Assembly: GCA_934045905.1 (NCBI GenBank)
Contig: OW203761.1
Coordinates: 27,826,964 to 27,890,963, forward strand
Origin: Leuctra nigra
Lineage: Eukaryota > Arthropoda > Insecta > Plecoptera > Leuctridae
Length of the DNA stretch: 64,000 nt
Reading direction: 5' to 3'
Shown in pieces: positions 23,973 to 34,798 of this stretch (its first letter is position 1; every line of letters starts with the position of its first letter). The notes under the pieces are model-generated. The model had not been told where the DNA came from and did no database searches. It saw only the letters and a list, made by a program, of their open reading frames with translations. The translations under genes were made by a program, and so were the position numbers.

Positions 23973-24660
23973 GTAAGTTGTGTGATTCGCATTTATGATT
24001 AATTTATCACCAACTACCAAAGTTTGGGAATTGTTAAATTTGCGTCCTTCCTGACGGTTTTGTTCGTGGTATTACCTCAGTGAACAGGCAAATGCTGGAA
24101 GGTATTCCCACAAATAAGTGATACGCGATGGAGCCACTTCTGGCAAGATGGCTACTATCAGGTCCACATATTAATTTGTTTGTTTTTACATTTCGTGTTT
24201 CCATAAAGCAGTGAAAAAACAAAAAACAAATGAAATTGATATTTAGCTATAAATTTACTTTCTTGGCCATAACAAACAACTATATCAAATATTTGTATTT
24301 ATATTTATGCAAATTCATCCTTGATAGCCACCATTTACCTAGTACCACAAAATCCACCAGAGGTCAGTTGTGTTCCTTATTTTCTCGAATACCCAACTAA
24401 TAGGCCACGACCGCCTCCTTCCCTGCTTCCATCTTTACCTACTATTCACCATCATCTAAGTTGTGTGATTCGAATTTATGATTAATTTATCACCAACTAC
24501 GTACCAAAGTTTGGGAAATGTTAAAAAGCGTACTTCCTGACGGTTTTGTTCGTGGTATTACCTCAGTCGACAGGCAAATGCTGGGAAGGTATACCCAACT
24601 AATAGGCCACGACCGCCTCCTTCCCACCTTCCATCTTTACCTCCTATTCACCATCATATA
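23973..24660. repeat. Duplicated segment containing SINE-body fragments
   Basis: About 23973-24110 and 24460-24595 are diverged direct copies (AGTTGTGTGATTCG..., TTTTGTTCGTGGTATTACCT, CAGGCAAATGCTGG). Both, together with a third piece at 24385-24455, share the body of the tRNA-type SINE at 47044-47330 (CAGGCAAATGCTGGGAAGGT, TAGGCCACGA, CGCCTCCTTCCCACCTTCCA). Confidence 0.7.
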
Positions 24661-24699
24661 CAGAAACAAATACGCAACTTAAAAAAATAACGGCCCAAT

Positions 24700-24943
24700 G
24701 AGTATACATAAGAAATGAAAAATGAAAAAATTGAACAAAAAGATTTTAAAAACGTTTCTAAGAAAACATGGAATACTCTATCAAATTTAGATAAAACCAG
24801 AGCAGCTCTCTCATTGACTGAAATCTGTCACGTGATCTTACTTGCCTCCTGATGAAATAAAAGTCTGCATCTCTGCACAATTCCCATCAAGCCGCTGTAC
24901 TTAAAGATGCAAATAAAGATAATTGAAATTGAAATTGAAACAT
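24700..24943 (+). mobile_element. Probable LINE 3' tail
   Basis: The segment ends in AAATAAAGATAATTGAAATTGAAATTGAAA, a short tandem-repeat tail of the sort seen on insect non-LTR retrotransposons. The upstream GCTGTACTTAAAGATGCAAATAAAG looks like a 3' UTR. No ORF remains. This is inference from the tail type. Confidence 0.4.
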
Positions 24944-25559
24944 CAACGATCGATCGCTTTAGTACAATTTTGATTCCCAAAACGTAACTGTCAATATACT
25001 AATGAGAAGTTGCGACGTTAGGTATGTATACTCGGGCTTAAAAGTTCACTTACGCCCCTCCCCCCCTAACCCCTCACCCTTTGCAACCCCAAAAATATCA
25101 TCTATTTACATTATATTGCTTTACCCGTGGTTCTACTAAGTCAAGGTCCCAAGAGTTAATTCCAATTTTCGTTCAATGTAAAAAAAAACATCACGGCCTA
25201 CATGCGCCAATTTGAAAGTTTGAAGTTTGTCTGTTCTTCCATGGGCTACACGTCTTGGCAATGGCAAGTTGGCTACACTCTTGCTTCTCATGTAATTTCT
25301 CTCAAAATACTGTCAAACGTTAGTGAAACGGAGTTATTCATCGATCTGGTATGTAGAATGTGATTTCGTATATTAGTTGAACGAATTATTGTTAAAACTT
25401 ACTTAAAAGTGGATATAAAGATTCGTGCTTACATTTTGACGTTTTGAAATGACAGTTCGATTCATTTCCATTGTCGGATATACAGGACATACAGGACACC
25501 CGGACATACGCGATATGCGCATGCGTGAATAGTGTACATTATGTAAGAGGATTCTATAA

Positions 25560-25721
25560 GGCCCGAAAAAGCAAAGCAAAGTTAAATTGTGCTGGATTAA
25601 CTAACTTTTGGATTAAATTCAATTGTTTCACTCATTTTGAGGTATCTGATTGGCTGTGTGCCGCCAATTTAGTCCAATATTTAGTTAATCCGGCTCAGAT
25701 TAACTTTGGTTATACCGGCCC
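25560..25721. mobile_element. Harbinger-like MITE, family copy 1
   Basis: Flanked by TAA at 25557-25559 and 25722-25724. It shares the body GTTAAATTGTGCTGGATTAA, CTGATTGGCTGTG and TTAGTTAATCCGGCTCAGA with copies at 42759 and 43365. The right terminus is TATACCGGCCC; the left terminus is partly eroded. Confidence 0.75.
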
Positions 25722-25762
25722 TAAGTAATTAAACCATGATTAAACTAGGTACTGGTTTATTA

Positions 25763-26660
25763 TCAAGCGAGCGTAGCGAGCGTCTCCATTTGAAACTTAT
25801 GGCTCGAATCTCTGTTTTTGTGTGTATTTGTGCATTTGGCGTCTCCTGCCAAACGAAGTAATGGATCAGGCCAATTTTTTCACACAACTTAAATTACTAT
25901 TCTCGTTATGGTCAAAATGATTTTCAGCAAGTTCGCTCCATTGGTTGCATCGGAAACTTGATGTGTAGTTATAGTTAGCTTGGCAATGGGGATGAAGGAA
26001 ACTCTGTGTATATAACTGCAATAGTTTGACCGATCATCACCAAATTTTGCAAGGTCATGTCTACCAGCATTATAAGTGATTTTTTACAAATCTGTAATGA
26101 GCTTCAAGAGTAATAGACATTTTACTGACATTTGTATACTTAATTTAAAACGGCCTATAGCCACACCACCATTTGACCTATCAAATGGTCTTCGATTAAT
26201 CTGATCAATCAAACTCATATTTTGCATGGTCGTTCAGACCAACATTGTCTCTTATTTTACGAATTTTCAGCCCTACCAGTCAAGAACATAGATGCACTTA
26301 TTGACAGTTTCAATAACTGTCAGAAATGACATTTCAAAACAGAAATTCCACTGCATTCTGGGTTGCTCTATGTAGCAAAGCAAAGTTTATAGATGGCTTT
26401 TCTCAATATCAATGTAAGACAGATTCTTTTCTTAGTGAATCAACTTGCAATACATAATGTAGTCAAAATGTTATGTAGGTATTTCATATACATAGGTATA
26501 GGTAAACCTTATCTAAAATAATTTATTTTACGATATGGATTGTGTTTCACAGATATGAAAACAACGTTTTGACTAGATAGCATAATATTTTACACATTTC
26601 CAGCCCAATCGGTCAAGAATTTACAGACTTATTTCTGTTTTAAGTGTTTGAATATCTGTC
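25763..26660 (+). mobile_element. Helitron-like element, 5' intact, 3' missing
   Basis: It starts TCAAGCGAGCGTAGCGAGCG after an A, as expected for a Helitron 5' TC end. The next bases (ATTTGAAACTTATGGCTCGA) match the start of the copy at 36467. Body phrases include CCAAACGAAGTAATGGATCAGG and GACCGATCATCACCAAATTTTGC. No CTAG end precedes the next element, so the right boundary is approximate. Confidence 0.65.
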
Positions 26661-26878
26661 CAAAGAGATTGATGGAAAAATATCAGTACAATAATCTGTT
26701 ATTTAATTGATCCAGAGTGTTTATGAAAAGTTGCAAGGAAAATTGGTAATAAATAATGTATAGTTAGTTATCTTTGATTCATTCATTCATTTTATTAACA
26801 TCTTACAAATTGGTAATGGAATTACCAAGGTGGCAAGGAATTTCTACAAATACAATATAATTTCAATAAATACTATTA

Positions 26879-28954
26879 CTAGGAAAACGCTCTGAGTAAC
26901 GCGTTGATGAGCGAGCACGGATACACGCAACACCTCGGACCGAAATTATGTTTATCGAAAATGTCATTAAAAGCCAATAATTCTTGAATTTCGTCACAGA
27001 CTTGTATAAATATCTCCAAAATTTCCAAAAATATTGGTCCCAATAACCTTGCTAAGTTTTAAGTTGATCGATTAAACCTTTGATTGAACGGTTCCTTGTT
27101 AAGTTTCAAAAATCACAGGATATCTTTCAAACAATATACCTGGGACCACTCATATGATATGATATTACTGTGGACACAATATCAGATCAATCTGTTAAAC
27201 GGTCATTATTAGTTTCATTTCGTTTGAAACTTTCTGCTCTAACTACCTTGCCTTGAACTAAAGATTCGATGTCGCCGTGAATTTGACAGCCAACACACAA
27301 AATGTCCCTAAAATTACAAAAACTTTTGAAAATAACTACAAATTAGACTGAAAATTGGCAAAAATACCTTAAATGTTGCTACCAATTACCATGCGAAGTT
27401 TTTAGTTGGTCGGTCAATCGGCAATACCCGCTGCACGAGAGCGGTATTGCGTTGATTGTTTGAGTATCTCCTTGCAGCAGTCTGGTCGGGGGTCTCTTTG
27501 CTCCTTGATGCTTTATTATTAACGACATTTTGTTTCAACCTTTTAGATTTAGCTTCGTCAGTTTCTTGATCTTCAATTTCACGCAGACGCTTTTTCGCCT
27601 TTATGGCTTTCATTCTAGCAGAAGTCTTTCCATTTTTCGGCATGTTTAAATAGGGATAAGATAGGTAATGAAAAAGTAAGAAGTAGAGTACCTACCTAAT
27701 TAAAGTACAATAATATTTGTGTGATCAATGTTTGAAATGCACGAAATGTGTGCTCAAAGACGTAATGTATTCAATGTCGTAATGTTACGAAATGAATCTT
27801 GAACAAAACTTCGCAAATATGAAAATAAAGTAATCACCTTTCAACTAATAAGCGAAAGGAATCAAAGTTCCACACAAAAAACGGATCAGGTAAAATAGTA
27901 ACTACCTAGTTTAGAAACGGAATGAATCCAACGTTCCACAATTAAAATAAGACAACGTAATGTTTTGAACTGAATGAATCAAAACTTTCAAAAAAAAATA
28001 GCAACCTTCAAGGAAATGTCAGGCTAGACAGAAGCTCAGAAACGGAATAAATCCAACGTTTCCAAGAAGAAAATAATTTGAAATAATCAATCCCCTGGAC
28101 AAAAACTGTAGATACCTAATATCTATGCTTTAAAAGCGATTCAATTTTACTAATACCTTCACAAAGTACACCAAATTGCCAAAATTATCAACGAAAAGAA
28201 GCAAAATGCAGGAGAGATTTGGAATGACGTGTGAACGCTAGAAGAGAACAAACGCCACTCAATGATATTATTGAAATGTGAGCTTATGTTTCTAATCCCT
28301 CCTGGATGCAAAATCAGCCAAGTAGAAACACGGGAGGCACGGCCATCAGAACTACGAATTGACGAAAAGACAATCAAGGTCCTTAAAAACTCGAAATGAT
28401 TTGTTGGAAACTATGATCCAAATTGAATTATTCAAATTTGATCAACTCAATAAACATAAAAATATCTGCTTTTCACTAAAAAACTGTACATACCATCAAA
28501 ACACTCTTGTACCTAAAGCAAATCAGATTCAGTTGCATTGGAAAGACATTCATTTTCAATGTTTCATTTCTGACAGCTATTAAAAATGTCAATAAGTGCA
28601 TACTTTCTTGACAGATTCGGCTGAAAATTTGTAAAATAAGTGACATTGTTGGTCTTACTGACCATGCTAAATATGAGTTTGATCACATTTCTCGAAGACC
28701 ATTTTCATTTTTTAGGCTATCAGGAGATACTTATTTTAACAATGAACCAATGGATGGATTTCAAAACAAAATTGGGTCTGCAAACAGAGAAGGTTGTCTT
28801 TACATGTGTGCAAAATTTCAGGTCGATCGGTGAAACGGTGCGACTTCCATTGCTTCCTTTAGCATACAAAAACAAAAACAAAAAAAAAAACAAAAAAAAA
28901 AACAGAGGTCCGTGCTAAAAGAGCCAAATGGAGTCGCTCGCTTCGCTCGCTCAA
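26879..28954 (-). mobile_element. Composite Helitron-like element, 2.1 kb, with internal ORF
   Basis: In minus orientation, the 3' end is CTAGGAAAACGCTCTGAGTAACGCG at 26879 and the 5' end is CTCGCTTCGCTCGCTCAA to 28954. The outer parts match the short family members: on the right, the CAGAGGTCCGTGC and CGATCGGTGAAACGGTGCGA phrases; on the left, GGTCCCAATAACCTTGC. About 1 kb of unrelated sequence in the middle (about 27420-28440) includes an ORF on the element strand. This is the structure expected of a Helitron that has acquired extra sequence, or of a less-deleted parent. Confidence 0.6.
27386..27643 (-). pseudogene. Basic N-terminal fragment ORF carried inside the Helitron-like element
   Basis: This 85-aa ORF starts MPKNGKTSARMKAIKAKKRL and is rich in Lys/Arg, with KETPDQTAARRYSNNQRN. 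About the first 73 residues look like genuine protein. The last 10 (DRPTKNFAW) are translated from the element's ordinary repeat body, so the ORF is cut off by it. Similar basic, TPxQxAARR-type segments precede helicase-type proteins in some mobile elements, but I cannot identify this one. It may be a captured host exon or an ORF remnant of an autonomous relative. Confidence 0.4.
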
Positions 28955-29076
28955 CTAGAATAAGAAGAAGGGAACAATAATGAAAATAATAGGTATATAA
29001 GAAAAATAAAATTAATTAGGTAATTAGTGTCCAACAAAATTAAGAAGGTTCCTAAAATTCTTCACTTGACACTCAG

Positions 29077-30034
29077 CAATATTTTGGTGGTAGGACGTTT
29101 TGCCGACGGACGTTTTGCCGACGGACATTTTGCCGAAAACTCGTCGACCGAGGACATTTTGCCGCCAGCCCCGGACATCTTGCCGACAGCATTTCTCGTT
29201 TTCGGACATTTTGCCGAAAATTGAATTGTGATATGTTATGAATATCACAATGTGATTCGATGTTTTTGTAATCCAAAAATATGAAATTCATGCGATTTGA
29301 AAGCAAATTTAATTATTTAAATGATTAATGAATTAACAAAAATACAAAATTAAAAAAGTAAAATAAGTAAAATCATTTTAAAAAATAAGAAAAAAAAGTA
29401 TTAGAAAAACCATTTGAAAATAAAAACTCTATAGGAAAATGAAAAGAGAAGAGGGAAGGAAGTTTGAGAAAAACCTGGATTTGAACCTGGGTTTAAAGTA
29501 AACAATGGTACTTTGAAAAACATGTCAACGTCGACCAAGATGCATTGATGCCGGTGAGCCCGGAAATCCTGGTGGAATTTCGCAGCCAGGCAGGTGCAAA
29601 TCTGGAAGCCCGAATCGCTTGCATATTAGTCCAGCTGCTAAGTGCCATTTTACATCGCAATTCAGGGCTTAGTGATAAAAACGTGGATTTTGGATTGTGA
29701 TGAAGTGAAATAAAAACAAGTATTCGATTTCACTCAAGGGGGGATCTTATAACTATAACTTAGTAAAAATAATTTTACATAATTTTTTACATGAATAGGT
29801 TGATGCATTATCGATTTCATTTAATAAATTTGCATTCAAATCGCAGGAATTTCATGTTTTGAAAACATATTTCCACAAATAAATTTTCAATTTTCGGCAA
29901 AATGTCCGGAAACGAGAAATGATGTCGGCAATATGTCCGAGGCTTTCGGCAAAATGTCCTCGGTCAACGAGATTTCGGCAAAATGTCCGTCGGCAAAACG
30001 TCCGTCGGCAAGATATCCGTTCACCCAATATTTT
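29077..30034. mobile_element. 940-bp TIR element with repeated subunits and 9-bp target duplication
   Basis: CAATATTTT is repeated exactly at 29077-29085 and 30026-30034. The element between them starts GGTGGTAGGACG and ends GTTCACC. Its inverted repeats are about 140 bp, built of iterated TTTTGCCGACGGAC / TTTTGCCGAAAAC units, and pair along their length. A 9-bp duplication with long TIRs fits Mutator-like elements best; hAT (8 bp) is the alternative. The AT-rich interior has no transposase ORF. A 'GGATTTGAACCTGGGT' stretch near 29479 resembles a reverse tRNA B-box. Confidence 0.85.
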
Positions 30035-31759
30035 CGATGGTCATAATGCTGGCTGGCAATTTGTTCCAGTCTTGTATTGGGAAGCGCAACGGAAACGCAC
30101 ATGACAGGAAGTGGCCGAGTTTAGTGGATCAGTTTCTGTCACGTGTTTGCACAGTGCTATTCTGCTACCCTTTATGCCAAGTTTACCTGTTATTCGGGGA
30201 CGTTTAGTTACATATTTTTAGACGGAATTCAAAAACTTTTACATCTAATTGATAGTTATCACGTGTACTATTATGCGTGCACACATATTTCGGGTGTTAT
30301 CGATGACATAGCACTTAAAAAATTGAATTATTATCGGATCTCTCAGACTGACTTTCCAAATTACAACAACGGCACATTCTTCCTTAATTGTACTAGAAAT
30401 CAAAGTATGTACCTAAATTATATTTTCCACAAGTAATAACAAAACCACACATCATGAAAATGATTTTATTGTATTATTATAGTTATTTTTTCTTCAGTTC
30501 TTTATTTCAACAAACTATAGCCTAATCTGTGACAATATCTTTGAGGGCTGTCAGTTGAATTATTCAAATCGAATTTAATTTTAAGTTTTAATAGATTAAT
30601 TGTTTATTGCGTCTTACAGTATGTAGTTCCAATATGTATATTTGTCTTTTAATAGATATTTATTAAATTATTTGATTTCATCTGACCTATAAATTGACTC
30701 GTTTCGCGGGCAAGGGAGATAGTTATTTAATTTATCCTCGGAGTGATTATCCTATTATATTATGTTCTTTGTGCAACAATATATAGAACACATTTGTGCA
30801 ACATTTGTGTTCTTTCATTCAAACATAGTACCTACACATTTTTAAATATTTATTAATTTAAGTGAATATCAAAGATATTTATGCATTTCATTGCATTGCA
30901 TGACTGTTTAATTCTCCACTGGAAAAGATCAGTAATAAGCAAAAATATAAATTAAGTTCTGATGAATGGGTAATTATATTGAAGGTTTCTTAAATAATAA
31001 TTGTGGTTGTAGTTAAATCAATAGACGGCAATTGAGAATGTCAACACTCGAAGTGGTAAGAAAATATGTCTTTGAATATTCCGTCCCGTTGGCAAATAGG
31101 AGCCGTCTTGTCACCCCATCGCATATTCTTGTACGGTCTACTATCATTTTTATACGTCTTTGTATACCCCATAAATTTAGTTATAAGCTCCAGTTGTATA
31201 GTACAAAACTTTTATACTTATTAAACAAAATACAAAATAGGTGCGAAATTCACTGAAACTCGCAATGTATGGCAGCAGTCTAGAAGACACGATCAGTAAA
31301 ACACATGGAAATAACGCTCTCATGTATTATATTTAAATCTAATTGAACTAAATAAATAGTATATTGTGTCAAACATTTGTTGGATGAAAGGTGCGAGCTA
31401 ATCAAATCATCAAATAACCTGAAGAAATACGAAAATAATCTCTGTTAGTTGCACTTAGTTAGCCCGTGTAGGCGGCCCGAAGTGAATGCTGATCCACCAA
31501 AGTCAAGTTCAAAAATCTACCACCAGATAGCGTATTCGAGCGCTGCGCGTCCCAATAGTTTTATTAAGAAAACCATGCTTCAACAGATCAGTCTTGAATG
31601 AGCAGGATTTCAAAACCCATCGATGACAGTCTCGCCCATCTCTTATCTTCCTCTCCAACTTCTCCTGAAACACTTTCCACCCTCCTATACCATTCCAAAT
31701 CCGCCACATGTTACAAAGCCTTGAAGATTGAATGGATCGTGCTTGATTGACGATGTCGT
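30035..31759. other. Gene-less stretch
   Basis: AT-rich sequence. The 97-aa ORF at 30143-30436 and others have no recognisable domains. Nothing repeat-like is bounded clearly. Confidence 0.35.
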
Positions 31760-31807
31760 GCGTGTCGGTGCTCGCTCATCAACGCGTTACACCGAGCGTT
31801 TTCCTAG
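31760..31807 (+). mobile_element. Helitron-like 3' terminus
   Basis: GTGCTCGCTCATCAACGCG...TTTTCCTAG followed by T. The preceding 250 bp is not the common body, so either captured sequence or only the end is present. Confidence 0.6.
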
Positions 31808-31964
31808 TTAACATGAAAACTTGTTAAGCGAGTGATGCGTTTTAGGATGTTACTGAATACATTGGTGACATTTCAGAACGATACCTACAATGTATATATG
31901 GACATGATTCAGAGTACGTAACACTGAATAATAGTTTTATTTCAATAAATTTTAACAACAATAG

Positions 31965-32586
31965 TTGAGCGAGCGTAGTGAGCGTGACCACACTCTTATG
32001 GAACTTTCTCTGTATGTGTTTTTTTGTCACTGGTTAGGTTTTGCGTTCAACCAATCGATTTGAAATTTTGCACACATACCAATACCATCTAAGTGGTCTC
32101 TGGGATCGTTTTTGAACCGTCCTGTGATTGGTTGATTGAAAATGGCCTGTAGCTCACACCGTTCGACCTATCAAACCGATCTTTTTCACAGTTGTTGAGG
32201 CCGTTTTATAGTTTTAGGGTTATACAATTAATGGAAATCAGTTGATTGTTAAAATTAAAATACATTTATTATGCAATTTTTGAAATTTAAACTGGAACCG
32301 ACTGACCGATCAACTTCAAACTTCGCATGGTCGTTGCGACCAACGTTTTAGTTTTTTTCGGCAATTTTAAGACAAATCTGTGGTTATTTTCAATTGTTAT
32401 TGTCATTTTACATTTTATTCTATAATCTTGAAATAGTTGAAAAAATTATGCCAGGAATTGCATTTATTTCATCACTGCTTCCTTGATGCTTCAGTTCCAA
32501 GGCATGTAGGGCATTACAAATGCATATCAAATCGCATGCAATACGAAGGCTCGCTCATCAACGCGTTACATAGAGCGTTTTCCTAG
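31965..32586 (+). mobile_element. Helitron-like non-autonomous element, reference full-length copy
   Basis: The 5' end is TTGAGCGAGCGTAGTGAGCG and the 3' end is CTCGCTCATCAACGCGTT...GAGCGTTTTCCTAG, followed by T. The family 3' end can form a hairpin: outer stem CGCTCA/TGAGCG, inner AACG/CGTT, five nucleotides before the terminal CTAG. A CTRR end, a 3' hairpin, no terminal inverted repeats and a constant T after the element are Helitron hallmarks. The 622-bp body contains tandemly diverged phrases of the type CGACCGATCAACTTCAAACTTCGCATGGTC and has no ORF of note. Confidence 0.75.
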
Positions 32587-32599
32587 TACCTAACCACAA

Positions 32600-34590
32600 A
32601 TGTTGTCTATCGACTAATAAAGTTACCTTGTTGTGTAACAAAGTGAAGTATAATCAACGCGTGATAGAGGAAAGCGTTAGGAACATTGGTTCTGGGACCG
32701 ATCTTTTCCTTCTACCTAATACTATCTTGGCGTGAAAGATCAATCAAGAATCTAAGAAAAGCTTTTCTAATTCCGCAATATTTTTATTCGAACAGGTATT
32801 AATCCGTGGTGATTGAACGCAATAAAATGGTCGACCAAACCCTACTATTTAGCACTTGCATTAGTTGTGCAAGATAATTTTGCGTGACGTCACATAACAG
32901 TTATGATTATGAATGAGATACATCGTTATTTCTATCACTCTGATTCGATATACGACATGAGTTATCTGCTCTGCTATCTGCCTACATATTTCTCCTTATC
33001 TATGTAGAAACAATGCCGAAGATGTGACATTGACGCAAATAAAGGAGATCACTCAATTGTTTACTGTCATTTCTTGTTAATAATGTTAAATTGTTAAAAA
33101 AAAATGTTATCGTTTTTTCGAGTTTTTTTGACAGGATATTAGATAAACAACAAAGACGTTTAGTGACCATATGTCAAATAAAGTAAATAAAAAACTATTT
33201 TATTTAATTGCATTACATTTACCCACTCACCCAGCCAAGTCGTACATTACACTAACACTCACTCAACATATCGTTAATGCCTAAGTAATGAACTGAGGAA
33301 GGAGCAGGGTACCTAATTACTTTTACTTTAACATAGCCTCCGCAATTCATACTTCAGTCCTGTTCCACCGGATAATCCGACATCTAGATGTGAATTCATC
33401 CTTTTTGAATTCGTTTTCTTCCGCAATGCCTTCTAACAAGATCCGACGATATTGGAAACTTCAATCGATCCAGATAGTCATGGAGCGGTCACTGGAAGAA
33501 CTAGAAGATTGGGAAAGTCGTACAAAAACTCTATTTTCACGCTTCTATGTCTGTAAGCGGATTGTCCGATTGTCTGAAACTCTTGCATAAGTAATAATCA
33601 AGTTCTAGACACATTGCAAGATGTTTCGTATCACCGTGGGACTTTTCATTGCTGGATTGGGTTTGATGGAAAATGCATGTTCCGAAGCATTAATCATTGA
33701 ATATTCAATAAGTTAATTACAATCTTTTCTTCATATTCATCATCATCTTCATAATCATTCATTCGTCGGAACTTGCATAAAATTACAGAACACTTCGACA
33801 TTAAACTCACGATAAAAATCGAACTGACCTACCGCTGTCACTATTTGTAATATTGAGAAACATAGTTATTGAAAATGAGTGATACATATTCCGAAAGCTT
33901 AAAAACTATAAAGTTTTGCATAAATATTTCTATTTGTAATCCAGATCGTTGCCTTAGAGTAATTTAGGAATGGCTAAAGAAAATAATTTTAAACTATTTT
34001 TCATATTAGAAATATGAAAGAAAAATAAATACAAATTAAATTAAAGAAAAATTAAATAAAGAAAGAAATAAAATAAATAAAAAATAAAATAAATAAAATA
34101 AATAAAATAAATACAAATTAAATTAAAATGACCTTGAGAAAATTCACCGAATATTATATTTGAGCGTTTATTAGACTGTATCTAAAAGTTAGAAATGTAG
34201 TTTATTAAAGTTTAAAGTTTATTTACATAGTTTATAATAATATAGATAATAAACGTGACGGTTGGAGAAACAATCGGACAAATTAGAGACCATCGGCGAG
34301 TGACGTAATACTGGAGGAATATTGGAGAAATACGTTGAGGGTGCATTCCGTATTTCAAACGCTTCTCATTCGATTTCGTTACTTTAGATTTTATACTTTC
34401 CATATTTTGTGCTATCATTTAATGAATCTAGCATCGAGTGAAGTACGAGTCAAATAAGGATCTAAACGCCTCAAATATTTTACAGAGGCGCTTTGATTCA
34501 AGGTCTGACTTTTGACTTACGCATGATTCATGAGACACTAGAGGATTTACGTCACGACGGGGATGCTAGGGTCTAAATACGGAAAACACC
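32600..34590. other. Upstream flank of the cadherin gene
   Basis: AT-rich. A 66-aa ORF at 33390-33590 has no recognised similarity. It could include non-coding 5' exons of the cadherin, but I cannot define any. An (AAATA)n-type microsatellite fills 34020-34125. Confidence 0.4.
34020..34125. repeat. AAATA/AAAT microsatellite
   Basis: Iterated AAATAAATAAAATAAATAAA-type sequence. Confidence 0.9.
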
Positions 34591-34597
34591 TATATAG
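34591..34597 (+). promoter_or_regulatory. Candidate TATA box for the cadherin gene
   Basis: TATATAG lies 144 bp upstream of the start codon. If functional, transcription would begin near 34620 and give a 5' UTR of about 115 nt. However, AATATTCCAG at 34721-34730 resembles a splice acceptor, in which case the true promoter lies further upstream. Confidence 0.3.
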
Positions 34598-34734
34598 AGT
34601 GGCATTATTTTGTTATAGCCTGTTGGAGCTCTCGGAGTAATGAACTATTTTTGAATTTGAGAATCTGTGATTACCCGATTTCGATGGGCAACCGCTACTT
34701 TTAATTTAACAAACTGTTTCAATATTCCAGAACG

Positions 34735-34798
34735 ATGGCTGGTCGTCTATTATCAGTCTGCATGTTGGTTGGTTTCATCGCGATTTCACAAGCTGGAG
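34735..34798 (+). CDS. Cadherin exon 1 (signal peptide)
   Basis: Encodes the start and the hydrophobic signal sequence. It ends GCTGGAG|GTAAGA and leaves one base of a codon (phase 1). Confidence 0.85.
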
